The notes under the pieces are model-generated. The model was not told the DNA's origin and did not search any database. It saw only the letters and a list, made by a program, of their open reading frames with translations. The position numbers and the translations under genes are program-made. A DNA stretch of 64,000 nucleotides from Pseudomonadales bacterium (lineage in GTDB: Bacteria; Pseudomonadota; Gammaproteobacteria; Pseudomonadales; UBA7239), in NCBI GenBank assembly GCA_028280345.1, contig JANQLY010000025.1, positions 1-64,000 on the forward strand, read 5' to 3'. Position 1 is the stretch's first letter; the number at the start of each line of letters is the position of its first letter. Of this stretch, positions 56,493 to 64,000 are shown in pieces.

Positions 56493-56672
56493 TTAAACAA
56501 GACTCTCGGAACTGTCATCGGGATACTTCTCAAAATATTCCGAATGTGCCGAAATAAACTTCGATAATGATATTTTTCGTATCAATTCATCTTCTTTCAT
56601 TGCCCCTGTGGTTTCAGGGGAGTGTTGATTACTGGATTTTGCTGATTTCATCAACTCGTCAATGTAATCCAT
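56493..56672 (-). CDS. Small acidic hypothetical protein
   Basis: ORF of 59 codons reading MDYIDELMKSAKSSNQHSPE at its start and FEKYPDDSSESLV at its end. The strong point is a TAGGAGG ribosome site ending 8 bases before the ATG, with no frame interruption. Composition is helical and charged, without membrane segment. No family recognised. It sits on the ilvD strand but 192 bases upstream of ilvD, and is divergent from the Rrf2-type regulator at 56867. Confidence 0.6.
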   Translation of the reverse strand: MDYIDELMKSAKSSNQHSPETTGAMKEDELIRKISLSKFISAHSEYFEKYPDDSSESLV

Positions 56673-56866
56673 TGCTGCCTCCTAAGCAGTTTTCAATAAA
56701 AGCGGGTTTTGGAACGATCCAGGTTGTTTCCGATTGGGATACCGCCTGATACAGCTGCCGCTAAAACCTACTAAATAAGTCAGGTATTTAATATACTGGA
56801 ATAGTATCTTTTAATCAATACTGATTCGGTATACTATAGACCGCAAATATCCAGGGGTTTAAAAGC

Positions 56867-57319
56867 ATGCTGAGAATAAGCCGTTTGGCAGATTACGCGA
56901 TCATCGTGATGGCAGCGATTGATAAGCAGTCTGAAATAATCAGCCGCGAAAAGTTATGTGAGATAACCCGGATTCCACCGGCAACGGTCAAGAAGCTGTT
57001 GAGGATGTTGGCTAATGATGGCCTTGTCGTGGCCGAAAGAGGTCTCAAAGGAGGGTATAGACTATCCCAAAGCTCAAATGACATTAGCGTGGCGGATATT
57101 GTTGAGGCTGTGGATGGAAAGATTGCTATTACGGAGTGCTCCCATGCCAGGGATGAGCCATGTGAGTATTCAGCAATTTGTGAAGTGCAGTCTAATTGGA
57201 GTGTCGTCAATCAGCATGTCTACCAGTTGCTGGACTCCATTAGCCTGGAAGTGATGCACACCCAGCAGTTTTCAAATCAAGGGCTGCCTTTGGAAAACCG
57301 GATAATGTCACAAAAATAG
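56867..57319 (+). CDS. Rrf2-family iron-sulphur regulator (SufR-like)
   Basis: Winged-helix Rrf2 protein of 150 residues. MLRISRLADYAIIVMAAIDK at the start and RIPPATVKKLLRMLANDGLV as recognition region; cysteines C91, C99 and C105 form the cluster motif CSHARDEPCEYSAIC. The sequence type is close to the SUF-system regulators of proteobacteria. No suf genes are in the window, so this is an orphan here, either controlling them at a distance or sensing iron/oxidative stress for other genes. Confidence 0.85.
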   Translation: MLRISRLADYAIIVMAAIDKQSEIISREKLCEITRIPPATVKKLLRMLANDGLVVAERGLKGGYRLSQSSNDISVADIVEAVDGKIAITECSHARDEPCEYSAICEVQSNWSVVNQHVYQLLDSISLEVMHTQQFSNQGLPLENRIMSQK

Positions 57320-57661
57320 TAATTAGAAATTCTCGAATAATATCCAAAATAAAATTACTTAATTGCCTCTGAGCTATATAGGCTGTATTTATTAAGAATA
57401 TCTGCTGTATAACCGGGTTTGGCAATATTTCGTAAAAAACTGATAAAAACAACTGTAATATCGATTTTTAATTTTCTGGATATGTGAATAATATCAGGGC
57501 TTGGTGGTATGCACCTCTGGGTGTTGTGTAATTTAAACAAGTGATTGGTGCAGAACATTTAGACGGGTTCTGTATGGAAGTACACCAGAGTTTTTTTAAG
57601 AGGTTGGTGTTACGGAGTGTGTCATGTTCTGCAAAGTATTAACCGTAAAGAGGTTTAAATA
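57320..57661. other. AT-rich gene-free region before the Bax-inhibitor gene
   Basis: 342 bases with no gene over about 40 codons that I can support. At its right end a 12-codon ORF (57624-57662, MFCKVLTVKRFK) has GGAG nine bases upstream, and its stop TAA overlaps the ATG of the next gene by one base, a possible leader peptide. No terminator is plain after the Rrf2 gene. Confidence 0.5.
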
Positions 57662-58330
57662 ATGTCTACAGAGATCTTACAGAATAAGTCTGATGTGACT
57701 ACCCTGGATCTACAGATTAACAAGGTGTTGCGCAATACCTACCTTTTGTTGTCAATGACACTGTTGTTTAGCGCTATGACAGCAGGTATTGCTATGGTAA
57801 TGAATCTGCCTCATCCGGGACTTATTATCACACTGCTCGGATATTTTGGGCTGCTATTTCTGACGGCTAAATTTCGCAACTCTGGTGCAGGGTTGGTGTG
57901 TGTCTTTGCTCTGACCGGATTTATGGGATATACCCTTGGGCCGATCCTGAATATGTATCTGGGTCTGGCAAATGGCGGTACGTTGGTGATGACTGCCATG
58001 GCGGGCACGGCGGGTGTTTTTATCGCACTGTCCGGCTATGCGTTAATCACCAAAAAAGACTTCAATTATATGGGCAGTTTTCTTTTGACCGGAATTATCG
58101 TGGGATTCCTGGCCGGGCTGGCGGCAATTTTTTTCGAATTGCCAGGGTTGTCATTAGCGGTATCGGCAATTTTTGTACTGCTAATGTCAGGTCTAATTCT
58201 GTATGAAACAAGCAATATCATTCGTGGCGGTGAAACCAACTACATTATGGCTACCGTGACCTTGTTTGTTGCTATCTTCAACATGTTTACAAGCCTGTTA
58301 CATTTACTGGGCTTTATGAACGGGGAGTAG
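57662..58330 (+). CDS. Bax inhibitor-1 / YccA-family membrane protein
   Basis: Seven-helix membrane protein of 222 residues: NKVLRNTYLLLSMTLLFSAM near the start, FALTGFMGYTLGPILNMYLG (about residues 79-98) and the end FVAIFNMFTSLLHLLGFM. Bacterial members (YccA, YbhL, YetJ) modulate FtsH proteolysis or leak Ca2+. An AAAGAGG site precedes the ATG and is itself inside a 12-codon leader ORF. Convergent with the LysR gene, 5 bases apart. Confidence 0.93.
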   Translation: MSTEILQNKSDVTTLDLQINKVLRNTYLLLSMTLLFSAMTAGIAMVMNLPHPGLIITLLGYFGLLFLTAKFRNSGAGLVCVFALTGFMGYTLGPILNMYLGLANGGTLVMTAMAGTAGVFIALSGYALITKKDFNYMGSFLLTGIIVGFLAGLAAIFFELPGLSLAVSAIFVLLMSGLILYETSNIIRGGETNYIMATVTLFVAIFNMFTSLLHLLGFMNGE

Positions 58331-58335
58331 TTCCT

Positions 58336-59238
58336 TTATTGAAACAGAGAGTTTTTTGCCTGCTCATAGATAGCGGTAACCGCAGGATGTTTTACTTTCC
58401 TTTCAGTTGAAATGGCGTAGAACTTTTGCTGCAGTGCGTCTATTTCTCCTATCGGGCGAACATTAAAGTTGCGGCAAACTTCGTCAGATATGATAGAGGG
58501 CATAAAAAATATTCCCACGCCAGCCTGCCCGAAGGATTTCATTAAGGCGCTGTCGTCGAATTCTCCTTTGATAATAGGAAAAATGCCTTCTTCATCAAGC
58601 CAGTGATCAAACTGTTGACGAATCGAATATTGTGCTGTGGGTAATAGTATGGGTGCATTTGTTAATGATGCAGGAAAGTTTTTACGGTATTTTCTCGCAG
58701 TATTTGAGGCGGCAAAAAACGTTAGGCTGCACTGCCCGAGAAAATGGTTATAGCCTTTTACGCTTAGGTTTGGGGCTAAAGGTGTGTCGCTTAGCACCAT
58801 GTCAATTTTGTGCACGGCCAGTTCGGCAAGAATTGAGTCTACGGGGCCTTCATGGCAAGTAAGCTTGATTTCGTGATTGATGTGCAGGGCAGGCTCAAGA
58901 ATCTTGTAGACGATAGTCTTTGCAAGTGCACTGGCTGCGCTAACGATGAATTCTGAAGGGCCAATAAGAGGAGCGCCACGTATGACATCATTAAGTTCGC
59001 GGCCCAGATCGAATATATCGTCAGCATAACGCAGGACGAGGTTACCCATCTCCGAGAGCCTTAGTCCTCTACCTTCTCTTTCAAACAGACTGGAGCCGAT
59101 TCTGTCTTCCAGTTTGCTGAGTTGCCCGCTAATTGTCTGTGGTGTTACATGAAGAACTTCGCTGGCTTTTGCAATGCTGCCTTCGTGTGCAACGGTATGG
59201 AAGTACTTGAGATGTTTATAATTGATGGGGTCGGACAT
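58336..59238 (-). CDS. LysR-family regulator, NhaR-like
   Basis: LysR regulator of 300 residues. The HTH reads NYKHLKYFHTVAHEGSIAKA then LHVTPQTISGQLSKLEDRIG (about residues 28-47), the form typical of NhaR, the Na+-responsive activator of nhaA. SLFEREGRGLRLSEMG continues the family pattern. C-terminal effector domain is complete. No nhaA gene lies beside it, but the genome carries an Mrp antiporter operon 29 kb away, so it may respond to sodium or alkaline pH. Divergent from a small acidic ORF across an AT-rich palindrome. Confidence 0.9.
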   Translation of the reverse strand: MSDPINYKHLKYFHTVAHEGSIAKASEVLHVTPQTISGQLSKLEDRIGSSLFEREGRGLRLSEMGNLVLRYADDIFDLGRELNDVIRGAPLIGPSEFIVSAASALAKTIVYKILEPALHINHEIKLTCHEGPVDSILAELAVHKIDMVLSDTPLAPNLSVKGYNHFLGQCSLTFFAASNTARKYRKNFPASLTNAPILLPTAQYSIRQQFDHWLDEEGIFPIIKGEFDDSALMKSFGQAGVGIFFMPSIISDEVCRNFNVRPIGEIDALQQKFYAISTERKVKHPAVTAIYEQAKNSLFQ

Positions 59239-59268
59239 AATGCATTCCTGCCAAAGGATCGAAAAAAA

Positions 59269-59293
59269 CGAATATATAATATATATAAATTCG
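59269..59293. promoter_or_regulatory. AT-rich palindrome, candidate LysR site
   Basis: CGAAT (59269-59273) and ATTCG (59289-59293) bracket 15 A/T-only bases that are themselves nearly symmetric. It is 31 bases upstream of the LysR start and about 63 before the small acidic ORF. LysR proteins bind symmetric A/T-rich sites of this kind. Confidence 0.35.
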
Positions 59294-59355
59294 ACTTTTA
59301 TGAAGTATTAAAAGCGCCTAGAGTTATACCCGATTGTTATACGGGAGGAAATTCA

Positions 59356-59568
59356 ATGACCGGTTCAGACAGCTATAGAGAGCTTTTACACCAGGACGAT
59401 AGTGGTAAATCTTACAGTGAAGGCGAGTTCGATCATTATGATGAAGAAGCTGAAGAGGGGGCTTCATACGTTTCTACTCGTGAAGCTTCACAGACGGCTG
59501 ATTCCCCGGGAGATGAAGTGATGCTCTTTGAAAGAGAAGCAGAATATAAGCCTTTGCGCTTTGAATAA
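59356..59568 (+). CDS. Small acidic hypothetical protein
   Basis: Protein of 70 residues: MTGSDSYRELLHQDDSGKSY at the start, then an Asp/Glu-rich middle (HYDEEAEEGASY) and KPLRFE at the end. No family known. A GGGAGGAA site sits before the ATG at 59356; the longer open frame upstream of it lies inside the LysR gene on the other strand. It precedes the HPF gene by 46 bases and may be co-transcribed. Disordered, very acidic proteins of this size often act as inhibitors or mimics, but nothing specific can be said here. Confidence 0.65.
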   Translation: MTGSDSYRELLHQDDSGKSYSEGEFDHYDEEAEEGASYVSTREASQTADSPGDEVMLFEREAEYKPLRFE

Positions 59569-59614
59569 GTTTTGCTGAGTAGGTATTTCAATAAAATTGT
59601 TGGCAGGTATTACA

Positions 59615-59971
59615 ATGAATGTTCATGTACAGTCTGTAGGTTTTGATTTAACAGAGAGTCTTGCAACTTTTGCACGGGAAAAAGCATATATTAACTTGGG
59701 ACGCTTTGGTGAAATTATTCGAAAGGTAGAAATCAAGCTGGTAGATACCAATGGCCCAAAAGGCGGCGAAGCGATGCGTTGCCGGATTATTATTCGCCAG
59801 GACAATCAGCCGGATATTGTTGTTCAGGAAACCAGAGACGATCTATACGGCGCCATATCGCTTGGATTGCAGCGGGCCAAGCAGACAGTATCTCGTAGAA
59901 AGGCACTGGTTTATCCAAAGAACCGTCGTTTGCTGAATTCAATGAAACAAACCGCTTCTACTATTGAGTAG
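59615..59971 (+). CDS. Ribosome hibernation promoting factor, HPF/RaiA family
   Basis: Protein of 118 residues from the ATG at 59615: MNVHVQSVGFDLTESLATFA, then IRKVEIKLVDTNGPKGGEAM, RCRIIIRQDNQPDIVVQETR and DDLYGAISLGLQRAKQTVSR. The beta-alpha-beta-beta-beta-alpha S30AE pattern is visible. It is longer than the short E. coli HPF (95) and lacks the ribosome-dimerising long C-terminal domain, so it is a short/intermediate form. It would bind 30S decoding sites in stationary phase. A strong terminator follows after about 130 bases. Confidence 0.88.
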   Translation: MNVHVQSVGFDLTESLATFAREKAYINLGRFGEIIRKVEIKLVDTNGPKGGEAMRCRIIIRQDNQPDIVVQETRDDLYGAISLGLQRAKQTVSRRKALVYPKNRRLLNSMKQTASTIE

Positions 59972-60100
59972 GAGGGCATGAACTGCGGAGGGAGCACTAG
60001 TACCATTCTTCCTTGGAGTACTAGAGCTTCCTCTGACAGACCAATCCCCGGAGGGTTTGCCCTGACCCTCCAACACTTTGCCTAATCAAACTGCGGCAAG
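59972..60100 (+). other. Structured 3' region after the HPF gene
   Basis: Between the HPF stop and the terminator there are imperfect stems: GCACTAGTACC near 59993 with the later GGAGTACTAGAGC, and GGAGGG / CCCTCC around 60050-60070. No ORF. It could be a 3' UTR-derived small RNA ending at the terminator at 60101-60132, or just a processed tail. Confidence 0.3.
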
Positions 60101-60132
60101 CAGCAGCTCCACCCGGAGCTGCTGAATTTTTT
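60101..60132 (+). terminator. Rho-independent terminator of the HPF transcript
   Basis: Perfect 10-base stem CAGCAGCTCC (60101-60110) / GGAGCTGCTG (60115-60124) with ACCC loop, followed by AATTTTTT. The T-run is on the plus strand only, so it ends plus-strand transcripts. Confidence 0.92.
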
Positions 60133-60180
60133 CAGGGTCTAACGAATAATGCCAACAGGCTCGGTGCACGCTGAAAGCTT

Positions 60181-62271
60181 TTAAACGGTCCTGGTAACAC
60201 TGACTGGTACGGCGCTCATTTGCGGAATTTTTGCATAACGATCAGTCGATTCGCTGGTGCTGAGTAGACGGCTGACCGCCACGCCACCGGTTTTGCCACC
60301 AAAACCGTGTGAAATCGATAGCACGCCACGGCGTAAGGAGTCGTCTGATTGCACTGTCGTGTTAATCTCGCCATGTGCAGATTTCACCGTAATGGTATCG
60401 CCGTTACTAAGGCCTTCTTTATTTAAATCATCCGGGTGTAAAAAAGCAGGGTTGTGCCCTGGGGCGGTGGAAAACTCATGGCACATTGAATTGTACACAT
60501 GGGGATTGCGGCGACAGATCAGCAGATAATCGGCATCATCAGTCTCTTTAAACCATTGCGCCAGAGAATCAAATTCCTCGGCAACACCATCTGGCATAAA
60601 ACGCAAGCGATCCTCCATGCCCTCCATCGCGGGAATCACTTCAACTTGTGAATACTGCTCAAAAACTTTGCCTTGTGGGTGCTCTGCAATATCCGCAACA
60701 GGCACCTTTGTGGTGCCTTCCGGAAATTGTAAATCTAAAATTGACATATCATCAGGTATGTCCGCTGTGTTGATAGTTGTGCCGTGATAGGTAATTGTGA
60801 TATTCAAACGATTGGCTAGCGCAAATAAATAGTGATGTTCATCCATGGCATCGTCAGGTGGGCTGACCAATGGCCGGGAAATCTGGTGGAAAGGCGCGCC
60901 CCAGAAAATATCGTTAAATAACGTCATGTCGGTTTTTTCCAGTCCGTAGGTTGTTGGCAGGAAATAATCAGCGTGTTCAGCCGTTTCAGATAAACGGCCA
61001 TCCATCACAACGAGCAAATCTACAGTTTCCAATGCCTGTTGCATTTGTGCCTGCTGGGGAACGGATAATAATGGATTACCGCCAATCACAAACAGCGCTT
61101 TTAATTGGCCTTCGCCGGGTGTCAGTATTTCTTCCGCCAGCGTAGCGGTGGGCATTTCTCCAAACACCTGCCGGGCATTGCTGATTCGAGTGCGTTTGGT
61201 ATTGGCGGCCGGGTTAAGACTTGGTGGTAGAAAGTCAAATGGAACCACGCCTTCAATTGGAGGTATGTCTGGTGTTAGCAGGGGTGTGGCGACCTTGTCA
61301 CCGGCTCTGTTATGACGACCGCACAAAGTATTAAGACTGTAAATCAAATGCTCGGTAAGGTTGCCATGGGGTGCCATATCGGGCCCGGTTGCCGAACTGA
61401 CTGTGCCGCGCTGTTGTTCAATAAACAGATTGATGGCAGTTTCAATTTCTTCCTCGTTCAATCCTGTAAGACGTGATGTGGTTGTCAGGTCGTAGGGTTT
61501 GACCTGTTCAGTGAGTTGTTCAAGGCCTTCGGTAAACTGCTCGCAAAAAGGTGTGTCATGCAAGTTGTTTTGCAAAATATAATTGATCATGCCGCTCAAC
61601 AGCACAGCATCGGTACCGGGTTTGATGGCCAGGTGCAGGTCGGCTTGCTGTGCGGTTTCTGTTTTTCTCGGGTCAATGACAATCAGTTTAAGGCCGCGTT
61701 TCTTTGCCTCCTTTAATGCGCCGGGTTGCCAGCCAGGAATAGAGCCAGGGCCGTGCAGGCCGGAGACAAACACGTTGTTGCCGATCAGCATCAGTACATT
61801 GGCAGTTTCAAAGCTGTGTCCATTGCCGGCCCAGATGCCGTGTCGTCCGACAGAAATAATTTTGGCGGGCTGATCAATGGTTAAAGACGTGTAGATATGA
61901 TGAGAACCCAGACCTTTCATAAATGCATGTACAGCAGGCATAGTTAGTGCCTTGAAAGTAACCCCATTGCCGCAATAAGCAGCTACAGACTCTGGACCAT
62001 GTTGCTTAATAATGGCTGTTAGTTTTTCTGCAATTTCATCAAGTGTATCTTTCTTGTCAGCTTCTGCAAACTGTCCATCTATTTTTTTCAAAACTTTGGT
62101 TTGCCGTGAATCAGCTGTTAAAAGAGTATGAAAGCTGCGACCTTTGGTACAGCTAAAGCCCTTGCTCATCGGGTGTGTTTTGTCTGGCTGAAAGTCGGTG
62201 ATAATGTTGTCTTCAACAGTGGCGTCAAAGCCACAAAAAGCACTACAGATGGAGCAGAAAGTTTTAGCCAT
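60181..62271 (-). CDS. Molybdopterin-dependent oxidoreductase (DMSO-reductase/formate-dehydrogenase type)
   Basis: Mo/W-bis-MGD enzyme of 696 residues. The N-terminal 4Fe-4S site is C6-x2-C9-x3-C13 and C41 (FCSICSAFCGF ... FSCTKGRS). Next come IVIDPRKTETAQQADLHLAI and PGTDAVLLSGMINYIL (MGD binding), and the C-terminal dinucleotide-binding domain has GDTITVKSAHGEINTTVQ. There is no Tat signal, so it is cytoplasmic, and no partner FeS or membrane subunit lies beside it. It could be a stand-alone oxidoreductase acting on an aldehyde, purine-like or organic substrate. Substrate cannot be named. Confidence 0.88.
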   Translation of the reverse strand: MAKTFCSICSAFCGFDATVEDNIITDFQPDKTHPMSKGFSCTKGRSFHTLLTADSRQTKVLKKIDGQFAEADKKDTLDEIAEKLTAIIKQHGPESVAAYCGNGVTFKALTMPAVHAFMKGLGSHHIYTSLTIDQPAKIISVGRHGIWAGNGHSFETANVLMLIGNNVFVSGLHGPGSIPGWQPGALKEAKKRGLKLIVIDPRKTETAQQADLHLAIKPGTDAVLLSGMINYILQNNLHDTPFCEQFTEGLEQLTEQVKPYDLTTTSRLTGLNEEEIETAINLFIEQQRGTVSSATGPDMAPHGNLTEHLIYSLNTLCGRHNRAGDKVATPLLTPDIPPIEGVVPFDFLPPSLNPAANTKRTRISNARQVFGEMPTATLAEEILTPGEGQLKALFVIGGNPLLSVPQQAQMQQALETVDLLVVMDGRLSETAEHADYFLPTTYGLEKTDMTLFNDIFWGAPFHQISRPLVSPPDDAMDEHHYLFALANRLNITITYHGTTINTADIPDDMSILDLQFPEGTTKVPVADIAEHPQGKVFEQYSQVEVIPAMEGMEDRLRFMPDGVAEEFDSLAQWFKETDDADYLLICRRNPHVYNSMCHEFSTAPGHNPAFLHPDDLNKEGLSNGDTITVKSAHGEINTTVQSDDSLRRGVLSISHGFGGKTGGVAVSRLLSTSESTDRYAKIPQMSAVPVSVTRTV

Positions 62272-62350
62272 GACAGACTTCCTTTGGTTGAATGGTGGTT
62301 ATTCTGACCAGAGCTTACCAGTCATCACGTTCTTGTTGAAGCATAGGGCG

Positions 62351-62752
62351 TTACTGTGTTGGCTCCCAGTCAACAGGGTAGTTCACGGTTTGCCTGGTGT
62401 TTGGGTCAATAGCGACCACAATCACTGTAGCTTTGGCTGCACATTCATTATCAGCATACACTTCCTGGCAGAGGGTCATACTTTTATTACCGATTTTCTC
62501 ACACCAGGTTTCAAGGTGAACGGTGTGGCTGATTTTAATTTCCCGCAGGTAATCAATTTTCATACTGGCGACAACTTCAAGCGGCTGGTTGGTATCCAGA
62601 TCAAGCTCTTTGAGTTTTTTCTCTATCGCGAGATATAAATCAATTCTGCCCAGATCCAGGTATTGGGCATACATGCTGTTGGAAACATGGCCGAGTTGAT
62701 CGAGGTCGGTAAAGCGAATCTGAATGTCGGTTTTAACGCGGGGTAGCTTCAT
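62351..62752 (-). CDS. Acyl-CoA thioesterase, 4-hydroxybenzoyl-CoA (YbgC-like) hot-dog family
   Basis: Hot-dog protein of 133 residues from the ATG at 62750-62752: MKLPRVKTDIQIRFTDLDQL then GHVSNSMYAQYLDLGRIDLY, with the Asp of RFTDLDQLGHVSN at the usual catalytic place. A longer frame upstream reads through unrelated sequence and is rejected. It follows the Mo-enzyme... on the minus strand it is upstream of it by 79 bases, so the two may form a transcript. It would release a free acid from a CoA thioester. Confidence 0.85.
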   Translation of the reverse strand: MKLPRVKTDIQIRFTDLDQLGHVSNSMYAQYLDLGRIDLYLAIEKKLKELDLDTNQPLEVVASMKIDYLREIKISHTVHLETWCEKIGNKSMTLCQEVYADNECAAKATVIVVAIDPNTRQTVNYPVDWEPTQ

Positions 62753-62921
62753 TGTTATCTCTGGCCATATTGGAAGGGTAAAGCATGCCGATAAATCAAA
62801 TTCATGTAAACAGCCTGTGGAAAGTAACAGTGCAGATAGCTTTCTATTAAGAGAAACTTCACCTATATTGTGTGGCATAAACAATGGCATAACGTAGTGA
62901 GCGATGGAGTGAGGAGCGAAC

Positions 62922-63845
62922 ATGGCCCTGACGGTTTCCCCTTTAGAGAATGTTGGTGTTGAAGTTTCCGGTTTTGATATCAATGAGCCACTAACCGATG
63001 AGATAAAAGCAGAGCTGGTATCGCTGTGGGATGAACATGGAATCTTGCTGTTTCGCGACCAGCAAATAGACCCGGGTAGTCAGATTGAATTCAGTCGGGT
63101 GTTTGGTGAACTGGAAATGCATCCGTTAAAAGCAACCACGTCGGATGAATATCCGGAATTGTTTATGCTCATTAATGATCCAGAAAAAGAAAAATATATG
63201 ACGGCGACATACAAAGGACAGGAAATGGTCAGCCGGCTTGACTGGCATATGGATCTGCATTACACGGGCAAGCCGAATCGTGGCGCGATTCTGCGCTCGG
63301 TGGTGGTAGCGAAAGAGGATGGTTTGACCGGTTTTGGTGATTTGCACAAAGCCTATGAGGCGCTTGATGAGGAGACCAAAGCATTGCTGGAAAAAATTGA
63401 GGTGGTTTACAGTTTCAGTATGCAGCGCAAACATATGCGCTATGTGGACCTGGAAGGTTATGAACCCGGACTCTATAGCCCGCGCAAGCCATCTGATATG
63501 CAGTTTCCGAATTTTCCCGATGTGGCTTATCCGGCAGTAGTCACTCACCCTGTGACTGGCAAAAAAGTGTTGGAAATTGCCGAGCAAATGTTGGAGCGTA
63601 TTGTTGCGCCGCACAAAGCAGGTTTATCTAACGACGAAGCAGTGGATTTACTTGAGCGTCTTGTTGAGCATACCCGCAAGCCGGAATTTCATTATTTTCA
63701 CCAATGGCGTGATGGCGATATGATTTTGTGGGATAACTGGCGCGCCATGCACTGTGCAACCGGAACCAGGCCTGGCACAGAGAGGGTGATTCACCGCACT
63801 ACGATTACCGGTAATGAAACTCTTGGCAGAGTTGTGGAGCCCTGA
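62922..63845 (+). CDS. TauD/TfdA-family alpha-ketoglutarate-dependent dioxygenase
   Basis: Fe(II)/2-oxoglutarate enzyme of 307 residues. Metal facial triad: His and Asp in LDWHMDLHY (HxD, about residues 106-108) and the distal His in ERVIHRTTITG near the end, with the 2-oxoglutarate arginine just before. WDEHGILLFRDQQIDPGSQI and MILWDNWRAMHCATGTRP are typical of TauD/TfdA. It would hydroxylate an organosulphonate, phenoxy acid or other small acid. Divergent from the thioesterase gene and next to a LysR regulator that runs off the window. Confidence 0.92.
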   Translation: MALTVSPLENVGVEVSGFDINEPLTDEIKAELVSLWDEHGILLFRDQQIDPGSQIEFSRVFGELEMHPLKATTSDEYPELFMLINDPEKEKYMTATYKGQEMVSRLDWHMDLHYTGKPNRGAILRSVVVAKEDGLTGFGDLHKAYEALDEETKALLEKIEVVYSFSMQRKHMRYVDLEGYEPGLYSPRKPSDMQFPNFPDVAYPAVVTHPVTGKKVLEIAEQMLERIVAPHKAGLSNDEAVDLLERLVEHTRKPEFHYFHQWRDGDMILWDNWRAMHCATGTRPGTERVIHRTTITGNETLGRVVEP

Positions 63846-63875
63846 GAGTCTACTCAGTAATTGTAGTTAGAGTGA

Positions 63876-64000
63876 TTAGACAACGGCTTCCAGCTGTTCG
63901 CGCAACCAGGCCAGACCCCGGTCTGCGGTTTTAAACTGGTGCCACACTAGCAAAATCTGAAAAGGCTCCAGTGCAAATGGCAATTCCATCAAATGCAGGT
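63876..64000 (-). CDS. LysR-type regulator, C-terminal end only
   Basis: Last 40 or so residues of a protein read on the minus strand: ELPFALEPFQILLVWHQFK, then ADRGLAWLREQLEAVV and stop (63876-63878). The closing pattern W-H-x-x-x-x-x-D-x-x-x-x-W-L-R-E is typical for the end of LysR effector domains. The rest lies beyond the window. Convergent with the dioxygenase gene, so its target is uncertain. Confidence 0.6.
   Translation of the reverse strand, partial: LHLMELPFALEPFQILLVWHQFKTADRGLAWLREQLEAVV

Noticed and set aside
56567..56749. 60-residue plus-strand frame
   Set aside because: Overlaps the opposite-strand small ORF that has a strong ribosome site; no start signal and odd composition.
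57355..57558. 67-residue minus-strand frame in the gap before the Bax-inhibitor gene
   Set aside because: AT-rich, no convincing ribosome site, no recognisable family; could not be told from chance.
63126..63614. 162-residue minus-strand frame
   Set aside because: Antisense to the TauD-type dioxygenase, whose metal motifs are intact.

Overview
The window looks like chromosomal DNA of a marine or halophilic heterotrophic gammaproteobacterium. The evidence is an ectoine operon, an Mrp-type cation/proton antiporter operon, a NhaR-like regulator, NsrR-type NO control, and gene families typical of that class. GC content by eye is in the mid-40s. I saw no tRNA, rRNA, insertion sequence, phage gene or CRISPR array, so this is stable genome with one large accessory catabolic block.

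Layout. 1-189: a cold-shock protein cut by the window edge. 417-5054: a MarR regulator divergent from a five-gene ectoine operon (ectA, ectB, ectC, an unannotated 56-residue ORF, a sodium:solute symporter). 5055-5515: a gene-free stretch with a compact multi-hairpin element and a strong terminator; read on the minus strand it carries an exact match to the CsrA consensus site. 6125-20684: a catabolic block with Rieske oxygenase, TetR, a fused double CoA-transferase, a Baeyer-Villiger-type monooxygenase, a cupin, two acyl-CoA dehydrogenases, two complementary MaoC hydratase halves, two uncharacterised proteins, rubredoxin, P450 and a second TetR. 20691-21898: nsrR divergent from a truncated haemoglobin and a YeaR-like gene, with two tandem NsrR-type palindromes between them. 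22142-29287: an eight-gene Mrp/Mbh-like antiporter operon ending in a fusion of two antiporter modules.

29312-49628 is a central-carbon island: PEP synthase, glucokinase, glycogen phosphorylase, MalQ, GH57 amylase, GlgC, D-lactate dehydrogenase, GlgB, GlgA, GAPDH, phosphoketolase and acetate kinase. Together these can make and break glycogen and drain sugar phosphates through acetyl-phosphate to acetate and ATP, or to lactate. 49647-54543 is a second small accessory cluster: a divergent ketol-acid reductoisomerase homologue opposite TetR, amidohydrolase, fatty-acid-hydroxylase-type membrane protein and DUF962 protein. 54627-59971 is mostly housekeeping: ilvD, an Rrf2 regulator, a Bax-inhibitor-1 protein, a NhaR-like LysR regulator, HPF and small ORFs. 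60181-64000 holds a molybdopterin oxidoreductase, a thioesterase, a TauD-type dioxygenase and the end of a LysR gene.

The catabolic block reads as one pathway: oxygenases activate a hydrophobic substrate, the CoA-transferase makes the thioester, and the dehydrogenase pair and hydratase pair run a beta-oxidation-like round. This resembles the heteromeric enzymes of steroid side-chain breakdown, but no ketosteroid dehydrogenase or ring-cleavage gene is present, so the substrate is unknown.
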